Below are positions 34,276-42,079 of a stretch of DNA of 64,000 bases, piece after piece. Both the position numbers and the translations under genes were made by a program. The stretch spans positions 1-64,000 of the forward strand of contig NZ_JBFAZX010000016.1 in assembly GCF_040689395.1 (NCBI RefSeq). Reading direction: 5' to 3'. Positions within the stretch are counted from its first letter, which is position 1; every line of letters begins with the position of its first letter. Under the pieces are notes generated by a model. It was not told the origin of the DNA and did no database searches. It was given only the letters and a program-made list of their open reading frames with translations. Source of the DNA: Dactylosporangium sp040689395 (GTDB lineage: Bacteria > Actinomycetota > Actinomycetes > Mycobacteriales > Micromonosporaceae).

Positions 34276-34971
34276 TCACGGCACGGTGTACGGGGCGCCG
34301 ACGATCCAGCCGCCCCGGGGCGGGGGCTCAAGATGCTCGTCGACGACCTCGACCGGGTCGCCGACGCTGATGGTGCCGGGCCGCTCCACCCAGCAGTCCA
34401 GCGCGACCCGCCCGTCGAACTCCCGATTGATCCGCCGCAGCACGTCGAGGTCCTGCTCGCCGGTGTCGGGGTCGAATGTGGTGACGACGCAGCGCTGCCG
34501 CAGCTTCAGCATGCCGATCACGACCTCGCCGATGCGCAGCGTCCGGCCCGGCCAGTCCCGCTCGGCCAGCCCGTCCACGCCCCCCACGACGATGTTGGGC
34601 CGCAGCCGCCGCCCACTGTTGGCGAACGCGGTGATGCCGCCGTCGGTGGCGACCAGCAGGGGCATGACGTCGAAGCGCTCGCGGCCGGCATACTGGACCG
34701 CCTCGACGCCCGGTCCGGTCACCCGCTCGATCGCCGCGGAGACCGCCGGGTCCTTCCACGGCAGCCCGTCGACCAGGACCTCGCCGTCCTCGTCGGTCGT
34801 CGCGGCCAGGCCCAGCAGCCCCGAGCGGGTGCGGGCGGTCACCACGCCGTGGTGGTTGCGCACGTGGATCAGGCGGTCGCCGGCGATCCCGTCCTTGGTC
34901 ACGGTGGCCGACCTGAGCTGCTCGCCCCGCATCGACTTGACCGGGAAGCGCCACAGTTGCTCAACGCGCAT
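34276..34971 (-). CDS. MOSC domain protein (YcbX/mARC-like)
   Basis: This 231-aa protein has an N-terminal beta-barrel start (VEQLWRFPVKSMRGEQL) and a C-terminal MOSC domain with LRQRCVVTTFDPDTGEQD. The Cys in that motif is the putative molybdenum-cofactor ligand or sulphur carrier in this family. YcbX and eukaryotic mARC reduce N-hydroxylated compounds. The start ATG 34971 lies inside the end of the MFS gene (11-base overlap), so the two are co-translated. Next to a diiron oxidase that might oxygenate nitrogen, an N-reductase or detoxifying role is conceivable, but this is inference. Confidence 0.85.
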   Translation of the reverse strand: MRVEQLWRFPVKSMRGEQLRSATVTKDGIAGDRLIHVRNHHGVVTARTRSGLLGLAATTDEDGEVLVDGLPWKDPAVSAAIERVTGPGVEAVQYAGRERFDVMPLLVATDGGITAFANSGRRLRPNIVVGGVDGLAERDWPGRTLRIGEVVIGMLKLRQRCVVTTFDPDTGEQDLDVLRRINREFDGRVALDCWVERPGTISVGDPVEVVDEHLEPPPRGGWIVGAPYTVP

Positions 34972-36376
34972 CGTCAGCCCCGCTCCCCGCCGCCCCGGCC
35001 TCCGCCGCGGCGGTCCCGGCCGGAGCCGGCTCATCCGGAGTGGGCTCGGGCGGCGCGCCCGTCCGGTCGGCCTCGGTCGCCGCCGGCGGCATCTCCTTCA
35101 GCCGGCTCACCGGCGAGATGACCAGCCCGATGACCACGAGCGCCGAGCCGATCGCGGCGCCGGTGATCGCGTCCCGGGGGCCGAACGCCCCGGCCAGGAT
35201 GCCGGCGAAGAGGCCGCCCAGCGAGCCGCCGCCGAACAGGACGGTGCGGAACGCGGCGTTCATCCGGCCCATCAGCGACGGGGGCGTGCAGGTCTGCCGC
35301 AGGGAGATCATGACGACACCCGCGACGCCGAGGCCCCCGTAGCTCAGGAAGAACGAGACGATGAACACGCCCACCTGGACCGGCGCCGGCCCCGCGGCCA
35401 GCGGGATCAGCAGGGGGCTGACGAAGATCGCGGACATCGAGACGGCATAGACCAGGCCGATCGGGAACCGCTTGATGAGCTTGCGGGAGGCGGCCGCGCC
35501 CGCGAGGCCGCCGACGGAGGCGGCGGAGAGGACCAGGCCGACCGTCGCCGGGTTGAGCCCGACATCGCGGACCGCGAAGAGCAGGAACATCGTCCACACG
35601 GTGACGAGGGAGAAGTTGCAGAACGGCGCGACCAGGGCCAGCGGCCGCAGGATCCGGTTGCCGAAGACCCAGACCAGGCCGTCGCGCAGCTCCCGGAGCA
35701 GATGTCGCCGCTCCGTCGCCGGCTTCGGCGGCGCCTCCGGCGTGCGGATCAGCAGCAGTGAGACCACCGAAGCGAGGAACGAGAACGCGTCGACGATCAT
35801 GGCCACCGGCGCGGTGAGCGCGGAGACCAGCAGGCCCGCGATGCCGGGGCCGGCCACGTCCGCGGCGGACGAGGTCGTGCCCAGCTTGGAGTTGGCCTCG
35901 ACGTAGTGCTTGGGGTCCTTGACCAGCGCCGGCACGTACGACATCCAGCTCACGTCGAACGCCACCGAGGCCACGCCGACGAGACATGCGATGACGAGCA
36001 GCGTCACCATGTTGAGCAGGTCCAGCCAGTACAACACCGGCACCGACGCGATGAGCACGAGCCGCACGACGTTGGCCGCGATCATCACCGGCCGGCGCCG
36101 GACGCGGTCCACCCACAGGCCGAGGAGCAGCGCGAGGCCGAGATACGGCACCAGCTGCAGGAAGCGCAGCAGGCCGACCTGCTCGTCGCTGGCGTTGAAG
36201 ACGATGACGGCGGTCAGCGGCAGCGCCAGCACGGTGACGTGGCTGCCGAACAACGACAGGGTCTCGCCGAACCAGAACTTCAGGAAGTCGACGTTGTGCC
36301 ACAGCGAGTCGGGAGTGGCGGGGACGGCGTCCTCGGGCTCGGCGACTGGTGAGTCCGTGGTGCTCGCCGTGGTCAT
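34961..36376 (-). CDS. MFS transporter (enterobactin/macrolide-exporter-like)
   Basis: This 471-aa protein has about twelve transmembrane helices, with the first after FLKFWFGETLSLFGSHV, a loop-2 motif (GLWVDRVRRRPVMI), and a mid-loop followed by the second half (ATVGLVLSAASVGGLAGAA). A long Ala/Pro/Glu tail follows. This type (MFS_3, MefA/EntS-like) exports macrolides or siderophores. The ATG at 36376 is preferred because GGAAAGGG is 5 bases upstream; a GTG 12 codons earlier lacks one. It is likely the export and self-protection pump of the adjacent NRPS locus. Confidence 0.88.
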   Translation of the reverse strand: MTTASTTDSPVAEPEDAVPATPDSLWHNVDFLKFWFGETLSLFGSHVTVLALPLTAVIVFNASDEQVGLLRFLQLVPYLGLALLLGLWVDRVRRRPVMIAANVVRLVLIASVPVLYWLDLLNMVTLLVIACLVGVASVAFDVSWMSYVPALVKDPKHYVEANSKLGTTSSAADVAGPGIAGLLVSALTAPVAMIVDAFSFLASVVSLLLIRTPEAPPKPATERRHLLRELRDGLVWVFGNRILRPLALVAPFCNFSLVTVWTMFLLFAVRDVGLNPATVGLVLSAASVGGLAGAAASRKLIKRFPIGLVYAVSMSAIFVSPLLIPLAAGPAPVQVGVFIVSFFLSYGGLGVAGVVMISLRQTCTPPSLMGRMNAAFRTVLFGGGSLGGLFAGILAGAFGPRDAITGAAIGSALVVIGLVISPVSRLKEMPPAATEADRTGAPPEPTPDEPAPAGTAAAEAGAAGSGADDAR

Positions 36377-36418
36377 CTCTGCCCTTTCCGTCCGGGCTGC
36401 CAGCTCCGACACGTTTGT

Positions 36419-36450
36419 TCTAACGCTGTATTGGCTATCTATCCGTTAGA
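36419..36450. promoter_or_regulatory. Operator-like inverted repeat between MFS and CGNR genes
   Basis: TCTAACG (36419-36425) and CGTTAGA (36444-36450) are perfect 7-bp arms 18 bases apart, in the 138-base region shared by the divergent MFS and CGNR genes. A 10-bp palindrome, GCTTGCAAGC, lies at 36471-36480. Both are candidates for binding by the CGNR regulator. Confidence 0.5.
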
Positions 36451-36514
36451 GAATGTCACGGCGTTCCAACGCTTGCAAGCGCCAACTCCCGTGAGAAACC
36501 GATAGGATGTCGCC

Positions 36515-37138
36515 ATGAGCGCCGACGCCGAGGACCCGGGGATCGTCCCGGCCGCGCACCCGGCCAGGACCGCGCCCCTCTCGCTACGGTTCGCCAACAC
36601 CCGCTACGCGGTGCGCGGCCAGGCCCGCGACGGCATCGGCACACCCGAGCTCCTGCGGGACTGGCTCACCCGGCACGCCGGGGAGCTCGGCCTCTCCGGG
36701 CCGCCGGCCGTGGACGCCGACGCCGACGTCGTCCCCTTCGTCGAGCTCCGGGACGCCATCCGTGAGCTCGTCGCCGACGCCATGTCGGACCCCGGCGACG
36801 AGCGCGCGGCGGCCGGCGGGGGCGGCGCGGACGCCGTCGCCCTGCTCAACCAGCTCTCCGCCGGCGGCCCGAGCTGGCCGGCCCTGGTGCGGTCCGGCCG
36901 CGGACTCCGGGTGGTCTGGCACACCGAGCGCACCGCGCAGCCGGCGGCCCTGACCACGCTGGCCCAGGACGCGATCGCGATGCTCGGCGGCGCGGTCGTC
37001 GGCGACCTGCGCGCCTGCCGGGCGCCCGGCTGCGTGCAGATCTTCGTCAAGGACCATCCACGCCGCGAGTTCTGCTCGACCGCCTGCGGCAACCGCGCCC
37101 GCGCCGCCCGCCACTACCTGCGCCACCGCGAGGACTGA
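36515..37138 (+). CDS. ABATE/CGNR zinc-finger regulator
   Basis: This 207-aa protein has an N-terminal ABATE domain (LRFANTRYAVRG, DWLTRHAGELG) and a C-terminal CGNR zinc finger: RACRAPGCVQIFVKDHPRRE, then FCSTACGNRARAARHY. The four Cys of the finger are present. These proteins are stress-type transcription factors whose ABATE domain is thought to bind ligands. The ATG follows AGGA at 7 bases. The gene is divergent from the MFS transporter, and an inverted repeat lies between them, so it probably controls the exporter, and possibly the operon, in response to the product. Confidence 0.88.
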   Translation: MSADAEDPGIVPAAHPARTAPLSLRFANTRYAVRGQARDGIGTPELLRDWLTRHAGELGLSGPPAVDADADVVPFVELRDAIRELVADAMSDPGDERAAAGGGGADAVALLNQLSAGGPSWPALVRSGRGLRVVWHTERTAQPAALTTLAQDAIAMLGGAVVGDLRACRAPGCVQIFVKDHPRREFCSTACGNRARAARHYLRHRED

Positions 37139-37402
37139 CGGCCCACGGGGTCGCTTCGAGGCCAACACCGCCACCGTCGGCGGCGACGCCCGAGCCGCCG
37201 GCTAGGCATCCACCGGCGTGACCACCCCGGTGGTGTCCTTCACCAATACGAGCACGCCGCCTGAGCTGCCCGGATGGCGTTATCGGCAGGTACAGCCTTG
37301 CATCGCCGGCCTTGTCGGCGATTCCATCACGTAACCGAACAAATCGAAACAACGACGGGTCCGCAATCCCCTGGAGAACCGATTGTTACCCTTACGTTGC
37401 GA

Positions 37403-37408
37403 TATAAT
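37403..37408 (+). promoter_or_regulatory. Consensus -10 box TATAAT
   Basis: A perfect TATAAT, rare in this GC-rich window, lies 20 bases upstream of the ATG at 37428. TTGTTA at 37383-37388 is a possible but closely spaced (14 bases) -35. GAGAGGAG at about 37411-37418 is a strong ribosome binding site. Confidence 0.55.
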
Positions 37409-37427
37409 ATTGAGAGGAGCAAATAAT

Positions 37428-38327
37428 ATGAAAGATCAGGAGGGACACCGTGGTCGATTCCCGTGCATGTCCAGCCGCCCGGGTGGGCAGACCCTGGCCG
37501 CCGGGGCGTCAATTGTGCCGTCGGGCGACCGGGTGGAAGCGGAGGTCCACTCTGGCCCCTCATGTCCCGCAGCCGTCTCCCGGAAGGTGCGGCGGAGGGG
37601 GTCGCGCGTGGTGATGTCCGCTGACGCAGGAGATCCCACCAGGTTCGAACGGGAAGCGGGGCTAGTATATGTCCTCATCGCCGCTTGCAACGAGGTGCTC
37701 CGGGCTGGCATCGCCGCGCTGATCAAGCCGTTTCCCGGCTTTGCGGTGTCGGAGACTTCCGTCGGTACGGTCGCCTTGGTGGGCGAGGTGCAGGCTCGGC
37801 GGCCGGACGTACTTCTGGTGGACATTGCGATAGCGGGAAGCCTGCGCGATTTCTTCGGCCCTCGCGCCGAGGACTCGCTCGCGGACATCGCGGTGGTGGC
37901 CCTAGCGCCCGACGACCTGTCTGACGTCGACGTCCTGCGGGATCTCGTCCAGCGCGGCGTCGATGGGATCGTGACTGCGAACGACCAAGCCCCGCAGCTC
38001 AGTGGCGCCATCAAGGCGGTGCACCGCGGGCGGCGCTGGCTCAGTCCAGCGCTCGGCGGTCATCTCCTCAACCTCCTCGCCCGGCCCAGTGCGGGTCTCC
38101 CGTCCGCCGAGGCCAGCGACACGGAGACGAGCCTGACACAGCAGGAGCGCAGAGTTCTGGCGCTCGTTGCCGACGGCCTGACGGTAGGCCAGATCGCCAA
38201 ACGTCTTCACCGCAGCGAAAGCGCCGTAAAATATCACCTTTCTAACATGAGCGCAAGATACCAGGCGAGCAACCGCGCCCACCTGGTGTACCTGGCCGTT
38301 CAGGCAGGAGAACTCCCGATTGGTTGA
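37428..38327 (+). CDS. LuxR-type regulator with degenerate receiver domain
   Basis: This 299-aa protein has an N-terminal extension rich in basic residues and Pro, a receiver-like domain from about residue 80, and a LuxR helix-turn-helix at the end (LTQQERRVLALVADGLTVGQ, then IAKRLHRSESAVKYHLSNM). The receiver lacks the acidic pair normally seen at the first strand (it reads VLIAACNEVLRAG) and the conserved Lys is absent (GIVTAND), while the central Asp remains in LLVDIAIAG. Phosphorylation control is therefore unlikely. The start was chosen for the strong GAGAGGAG site. It lies 150 bases upstream of the bacteriocin gene on the same strand and is a candidate activator. Confidence 0.85.
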   Translation: MKDQEGHRGRFPCMSSRPGGQTLAAGASIVPSGDRVEAEVHSGPSCPAAVSRKVRRRGSRVVMSADAGDPTRFEREAGLVYVLIAACNEVLRAGIAALIKPFPGFAVSETSVGTVALVGEVQARRPDVLLVDIAIAGSLRDFFGPRAEDSLADIAVVALAPDDLSDVDVLRDLVQRGVDGIVTANDQAPQLSGAIKAVHRGRRWLSPALGGHLLNLLARPSAGLPSAEASDTETSLTQQERRVLALVADGLTVGQIAKRLHRSESAVKYHLSNMSARYQASNRAHLVYLAVQAGELPIG

Positions 38328-38340
38328 CGGAACGGCCAGA

Positions 38341-38355
38341 TCAGAAACAGTCTGA
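38341..38355. promoter_or_regulatory. Short inverted repeat upstream of the bacteriocin gene
   Basis: TCAGA (38341-38345) and TCTGA (38351-38355) are 5-bp arms with a 5-base spacer, 124-138 bases before the start codon of the bacteriocin. Related AGTC/GAC pieces follow nearby. It is a weak operator candidate. Confidence 0.35.
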
Positions 38356-38478
38356 ATGGATCGGGACAGTCAGACGTCAATACGATTTCCTGAGTTCGGC
38401 AACCAGCACCGGTTCGCACCGGGGATTGGTTGCGGACTCGGGGAACGGCCTCGAGTCGTTTCACGATTGGGGATCCCA

Positions 38479-38817
38479 GTGAAACGAACGGTCAAGCTCG
38501 CGCTCGCCGGGGTGGCACTTTCCGCCGCCGTGACGGGCGTCGTCGCGGAGCCAGCGCAGGCGTGGGTGAGCGTGGGGACGCACACGCAGTACCCGTCGGA
38601 GGGCGGAACCTGGCAGTACGGTTTCTGGGACGTGAAGGTCCGTTCCCACTACACGGTCAACCGGTGCCACGGTTCGACGGTGATCCGGTACATCGACGGG
38701 TCTGAGACCAGCCGGTCGCGGAGCATCGACACCGCCTCCGGCCAGAAGTCGATCGCCGAGATCTCGACCATCAACTCGCCTGGTCTCGAGGCCAGCTACT
38801 ACTACCGCACCTGCTGA
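38479..38817 (+). CDS. Lactococcin 972-family bacteriocin precursor
   Basis: This 112-aa precursor starts at GTG 38479 with GGGGA upstream. It has a Sec-type signal peptide: VKRTVKLALAG, a hydrophobic core and cleavage after AQA near residue 28. The mature peptide begins WVSVG and has the family traits GGTWQYGF, RSHYTVNRCHGST and a C-terminal Cys112 that could pair with Cys63. Lactococcin 972 kills by blocking septum formation through lipid II. The adjacent ABC ATPase and large membrane protein are of the types that always accompany this family. A strong terminator follows the stop. Confidence 0.85.
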   Translation: MKRTVKLALAGVALSAAVTGVVAEPAQAWVSVGTHTQYPSEGGTWQYGFWDVKVRSHYTVNRCHGSTVIRYIDGSETSRSRSIDTASGQKSIAEISTINSPGLEASYYYRTC

Positions 38818-38830
38818 CCGCGGTCTGACC

Positions 38831-38866
38831 CCTGTGGCTCGGCGACGTCGGTCGCCGAGCCACAGG
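38831..38866. terminator. Bidirectional terminator
   Basis: Perfect 16-bp stem (38831-38846 with 38851-38866) with a 4-base loop, between the bacteriocin gene and the convergent small-protein gene. Confidence 0.9.
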
Positions 38867-38878
38867 TGCGTCAGCCGC

Positions 38879-39235
38879 CTACCGCTCGACGAGGTACACC
38901 GGAACGCCGAACCCGTCGCGGCGCGTGAGCAGGCCGCCGATGGCGTCGCGCTCGGACTTCGATTCGTACGTCACCTGGATCAGTGCGCGGTCCTGCCCCT
39001 TGGGGCACGGCGAGCCCACCCCCACGGAGATACCGCCACCCAGCGCCTCGATGTCCTGGGCGAGGGCCTGGTTGCGGGCCAGCGCCGCGTTGGCCTCGGC
39101 CGCGGTCGGCAGCTGCTCGCAGGGCGGGTGCGTGTCGCTCGACATCGGGAACACGCCGCCGAGGGCCGCAGCCGCGCCCGTACCAATGACGGCCACCGCG
39201 ACGGCACCAATCACGATCTTGGAAATCAGCCTCAT
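38879..39235 (-). CDS. Small secreted or anchored protein of the bacteriocin locus
   Basis: This 118-aa protein has an N-terminal signal or anchor helix (SKIVIGAVAVAVIGTGAAAA) followed by a soluble domain with two Cys (PPCEQLP and SPCPKGQ). A helix is rich in Ala and Asn, and the C-terminal strand has VYLVER. It overlaps the ATPase gene by ATGA, so it is the last gene of the permease-ATPase operon. I do not recognise a family. Its position suggests an accessory part of export or immunity. Confidence 0.75.
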   Translation of the reverse strand: MRLISKIVIGAVAVAVIGTGAAAALGGVFPMSSDTHPPCEQLPTAAEANAALARNQALAQDIEALGGGISVGVGSPCPKGQDRALIQVTYESKSERDAIGGLLTRRDGFGVPVYLVER

Positions 39236-39909
39236 CGGGAGTTCTCCGCTCTGGTGGGGTTGCTGATTCGTCCGCTGCCGATCTCGTGCCGGACGCCGCA
39301 GGCCTCGATCATTTGGAAGTCGTGCGTGGACACGATGACCGTGCAGCCGTTCGCGGCGAACTCCGTGAACAGGTCGATGACCTTCATCCGGTTGGCGGCG
39401 TCGAGCGACGCGGTGGGCTCGTCGACGAAGACGACCGCGGCTCGCTTGTAGATGGCCCGGGCCAGGGCGAGCCGCTGCTTCTCACCGCCGCTGAGGTGGC
39501 TGGCCGCCTCGTCCTGGCGTCCCGCCAGCCCGGTCTGTTCGAGGACCTGGGCCAGCCGCTTCCTGTCACCGGTGGCCCGCCGGCCCAGGGGGCTCGACTG
39601 CATGGTGACGTTGAAGGCGACCGACTCGTCGTCCATGATGCCGTAGTCCTGCAGTACGAACGCCGCGTGGTCACGCCAGAACCGGCGCCGCGCCGCCGAG
39701 CCGTACTTCGTGACATCCTTCCCGTCGATCAGGATGCGGCCGCGATCGACCGGGAGCAGCAGCCCGAGACAGTGCAGCAACGTGGTCTTCCCGGACCCGC
39801 TCGGGCCGACCAGGGCGGTCATCGTGCCGGGCTCGCAGTGCACGAACTCGCCGTCGAGCACCGGCCGCCCGCCGATCGCCACGGCGACGCCCTCGGCCTC
39901 AATCAGCAT
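39232..39909 (-). CDS. Bacteriocin-type ABC transporter ATPase
   Basis: This 225-aa ATPase is of the LolD/MacB-like group used with lactococcin 972 membrane proteins. It has Walker A GPSGSGKTT, Q-loop FVLQDYGIMDDE, signature LSGGEKQRLALARAI, Walker B AVVFVDEPTASLD and His switch STHDF. The phrase DYGIMDDESV after the Q-loop is typical of bacteriocin-associated ATPases. It follows the large membrane protein by 12 bases and precedes the small secreted protein with an ATGA overlap. It powers export of, or immunity to, the bacteriocin. Confidence 0.9.
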   Translation of the reverse strand: MLIEAEGVAVAIGGRPVLDGEFVHCEPGTMTALVGPSGSGKTTLLHCLGLLLPVDRGRILIDGKDVTKYGSAARRRFWRDHAAFVLQDYGIMDDESVAFNVTMQSSPLGRRATGDRKRLAQVLEQTGLAGRQDEAASHLSGGEKQRLALARAIYKRAAVVFVDEPTASLDAANRMKVIDLFTEFAANGCTVIVSTHDFQMIEACGVRHEIGSGRISNPTRAENSR

Positions 39910-39921
39910 CTGGAACTCCCA

Positions 39922-41898
39922 TCAGATTCGGCGCCGGCTCACGCCGGCGAAACACCAGTTCGCGGCACACAGATGACTCAGCGGTACAACGAGAACCCCG
40001 AACACCGCGGCGACCAGCAGGGCGCCTGTCGCGTCGGGTCTCTGCAGCAGCGCGACGAGGGTCACGAGCACCGCGCCGGCCAGCAGTTCCCTGGTCACCC
40101 GACGCTGCAGGATCTGCGGCCAGGACCGGCCGGACAGCCTGAGCGGGAAGTCGCGCTTCGCATGCAGCAGGGCGGTGATCAGCGCGCTGATCGCAGCCGC
40201 GACCGTGAAGGCGACGACCAGCGCGGCCAGCGCAAGGTTCATCAGCCAGACGACGTAGGCCATGAACTGCGCGCGCAGCAGCCCTTCCTCCGCGACGTAG
40301 ACGACGCTCAGCCCGCCCTTGATCCCCGGACCGCTCAGGGCGCCGGCGGACAGGCCGTGGCGTTCGAGCAGCGCCTGCGTGGCCGCCACACCGGTGAACA
40401 CAAGGTTCCTGGTCGAGACCATCGACGTCAGGTTCCGATCGTTGATCGTCAGGTGCAGGGAGGGCACGACGGCGACGAGGACGTCACCGAGGAAGCGGAG
40501 GCTCCCGCCGTCGCCCCCTTCACCGACCGGCAGCCGGAATCCGCCGACCGGCTGCCGGAAGGCGAATCCCGAGAAGGTCTCCTCGCTGGGGCGGCCCTGG
40601 TTCCGTGCGAGCAGCGCGAACGTCTCGCCGAACTCCCGGTTGACCAGAGCTTTGACGCGGTCGTACGGCACCGGCGCGAGCGCGTTCGCGGGAGCCCTCG
40701 CCGTCATCAGGTCGAGCCAGCGCTGGTTCACGAAGGTCACCGCCGAATAGTCGCCAAGGTCGCCCCTCCAGACGTCCCGCGAGAAGGTGTACGAGTACGC
40801 GACCGCACCGACCGACTCGGCGTCCTCGACCAAGTCGCCGATCTGGGGCTCGACAGCGGTCATCTCCGCGTCGCTCATCCCGAACTGGACGGAGACCTGG
40901 TCCGCGAGGTTCTCCCACTGTGCCATCTCGGCCGCGGTGGCCGCCGAGCTTCGATACGCCGACCAGGCCGGCCCGGCCGTGGCCACCACCAGCAGGAACG
41001 TCAGCGCCTGGATGACCGCGGCCGCCGAACGCAGGCTCTTCACCGCGGGCTGCCGGGTGGCGAGGATGGCGGCGCTCGGCCACGCGGACGCCGACATGGC
41101 GAGGGCGACGAGCAGCGACACCGCGATGACCCCGAACTCCAGGCCGGACAGCGCCTTGAGGAGGGGGCCGACGAATAGCCGGCCGTGGGACACCCAGACG
41201 TAGGCGGCGGCCGCGAGCGTGACGGCGCCCGCCGGGAGCAGCAACGCGCCGGCGAACCCGCCCAGGTCTTGCGCCTGGATCCGCAGCGCCGGGCAGCCGC
41301 CGAGCACCCGCAGCGCGCGGCTGCGCGCCTTCATCGACAGCCAGAACAGGGCGAGCGCTGCGATGAGGGCGAACGCGGCCAATACCGCCGTGCCGAAGCC
41401 GCCCTCCCTCATGGTGAACCGGAGACTGTCGATGACGGACGCATCGGTGCGGGTCACGCGGACGCCCGCGCCGCTGAGCCGGGTCTCGAGCTCGCTGAGC
41501 CGGCCGCCGTCGCCGGTCACGAGGTAAGACCCGCCGGGCGGGGAATTGGCCAGCCGGTCCCGGCCGACGACCCTGCCCGCGCTGGCGCCGCTGAACCAGC
41601 GGAACGTCGCGGGCAGGCCGGTGTCGTTGAGGGCGACGAAGACCCGCTCGTGGCCACCGCCGGCCAGGTCGGGGGCGATCTTCACCAGGCCCAGGTGCCA
41701 GTCGGCATCCGCCTGCGTCAGCATCGCGAACGCCTCTTGGTCGCTGAGCCGCGACTCGCCGAAGTCCAGGCCCAGTCGGCTCTGCGCGCCGATCGCCTGC
41801 GGAAAGTCCCGGTCATGCAGGTCGGTGACGATCGCCGCCACCAGCGCCAGAAGGGCGAACAACGCCCCGGCGACCACCATTACCACACGCCTGTACAA
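39922..41898 (-). CDS. Bacteriocin-associated integral membrane protein
   Basis: This 658-aa permease starts at TTG 41898, chosen because AGGGAGG lies 5 bases upstream and the first transmembrane helix follows at once (VVMVVAGALFALLALVAAIV). A large extracellular domain of about 150 residues is followed by clusters of helices (around residues 180-310) and a second extracellular domain (about 320-520). Three terminal helices end near residue 650. This FtsX-like layout is that of the membrane proteins that accompany lactococcin 972-type bacteriocins, annotated as putative immunity proteins. With the ATPase it should form the export/immunity complex. Confidence 0.85.
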   Translation of the reverse strand: MYRRVVMVVAGALFALLALVAAIVTDLHDRDFPQAIGAQSRLGLDFGESRLSDQEAFAMLTQADADWHLGLVKIAPDLAGGGHERVFVALNDTGLPATFRWFSGASAGRVVGRDRLANSPPGGSYLVTGDGGRLSELETRLSGAGVRVTRTDASVIDSLRFTMREGGFGTAVLAAFALIAALALFWLSMKARSRALRVLGGCPALRIQAQDLGGFAGALLLPAGAVTLAAAAYVWVSHGRLFVGPLLKALSGLEFGVIAVSLLVALAMSASAWPSAAILATRQPAVKSLRSAAAVIQALTFLLVVATAGPAWSAYRSSAATAAEMAQWENLADQVSVQFGMSDAEMTAVEPQIGDLVEDAESVGAVAYSYTFSRDVWRGDLGDYSAVTFVNQRWLDLMTARAPANALAPVPYDRVKALVNREFGETFALLARNQGRPSEETFSGFAFRQPVGGFRLPVGEGGDGGSLRFLGDVLVAVVPSLHLTINDRNLTSMVSTRNLVFTGVAATQALLERHGLSAGALSGPGIKGGLSVVYVAEEGLLRAQFMAYVVWLMNLALAALVVAFTVAAAISALITALLHAKRDFPLRLSGRSWPQILQRRVTRELLAGAVLVTLVALLQRPDATGALLVAAVFGVLVVPLSHLCAANWCFAGVSRRRI

Positions 41899-42028
41899 CG
41901 ACCCTCCCTGGCGACTGCCGGACACCGGCGGGAGGTGGATGCCGCCCGCCGTACTCCAAGCAACCACACGGATCGCGACGAGACATCGGTCCGGAGTCGG
42001 CACCCGGGGCCCGAGTCGGCCCTGGGTC

Positions 42029-42048
42029 CATCAGACCGTGGTCCGATG
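42029..42048. promoter_or_regulatory. Palindromic operator candidate
   Basis: A 20-bp palindrome with arms CATCxGACC/GGTCxGATG (one mismatched pair) lies in the 181-base divergent region between the bacteriocin membrane-protein gene and the histidine-kinase gene. It is a candidate site for the NarL-type response regulator encoded at 42940-43653. Confidence 0.5.
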
Positions 42049-42067
42049 CGGCAGCCAGCAGAAGCGG

Positions 42068-42073
42068 TAGGCT
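42068..42073 (+). promoter_or_regulatory. -10 box of leaderless histidine-kinase gene
   Basis: TAGGCT fits TANNNT and lies 6 bases before the ATG at 42080. No Shine-Dalgarno sequence is present, so the kinase mRNA is probably leaderless. Confidence 0.5.
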
Positions 42074-42079
42074 CGGCGC

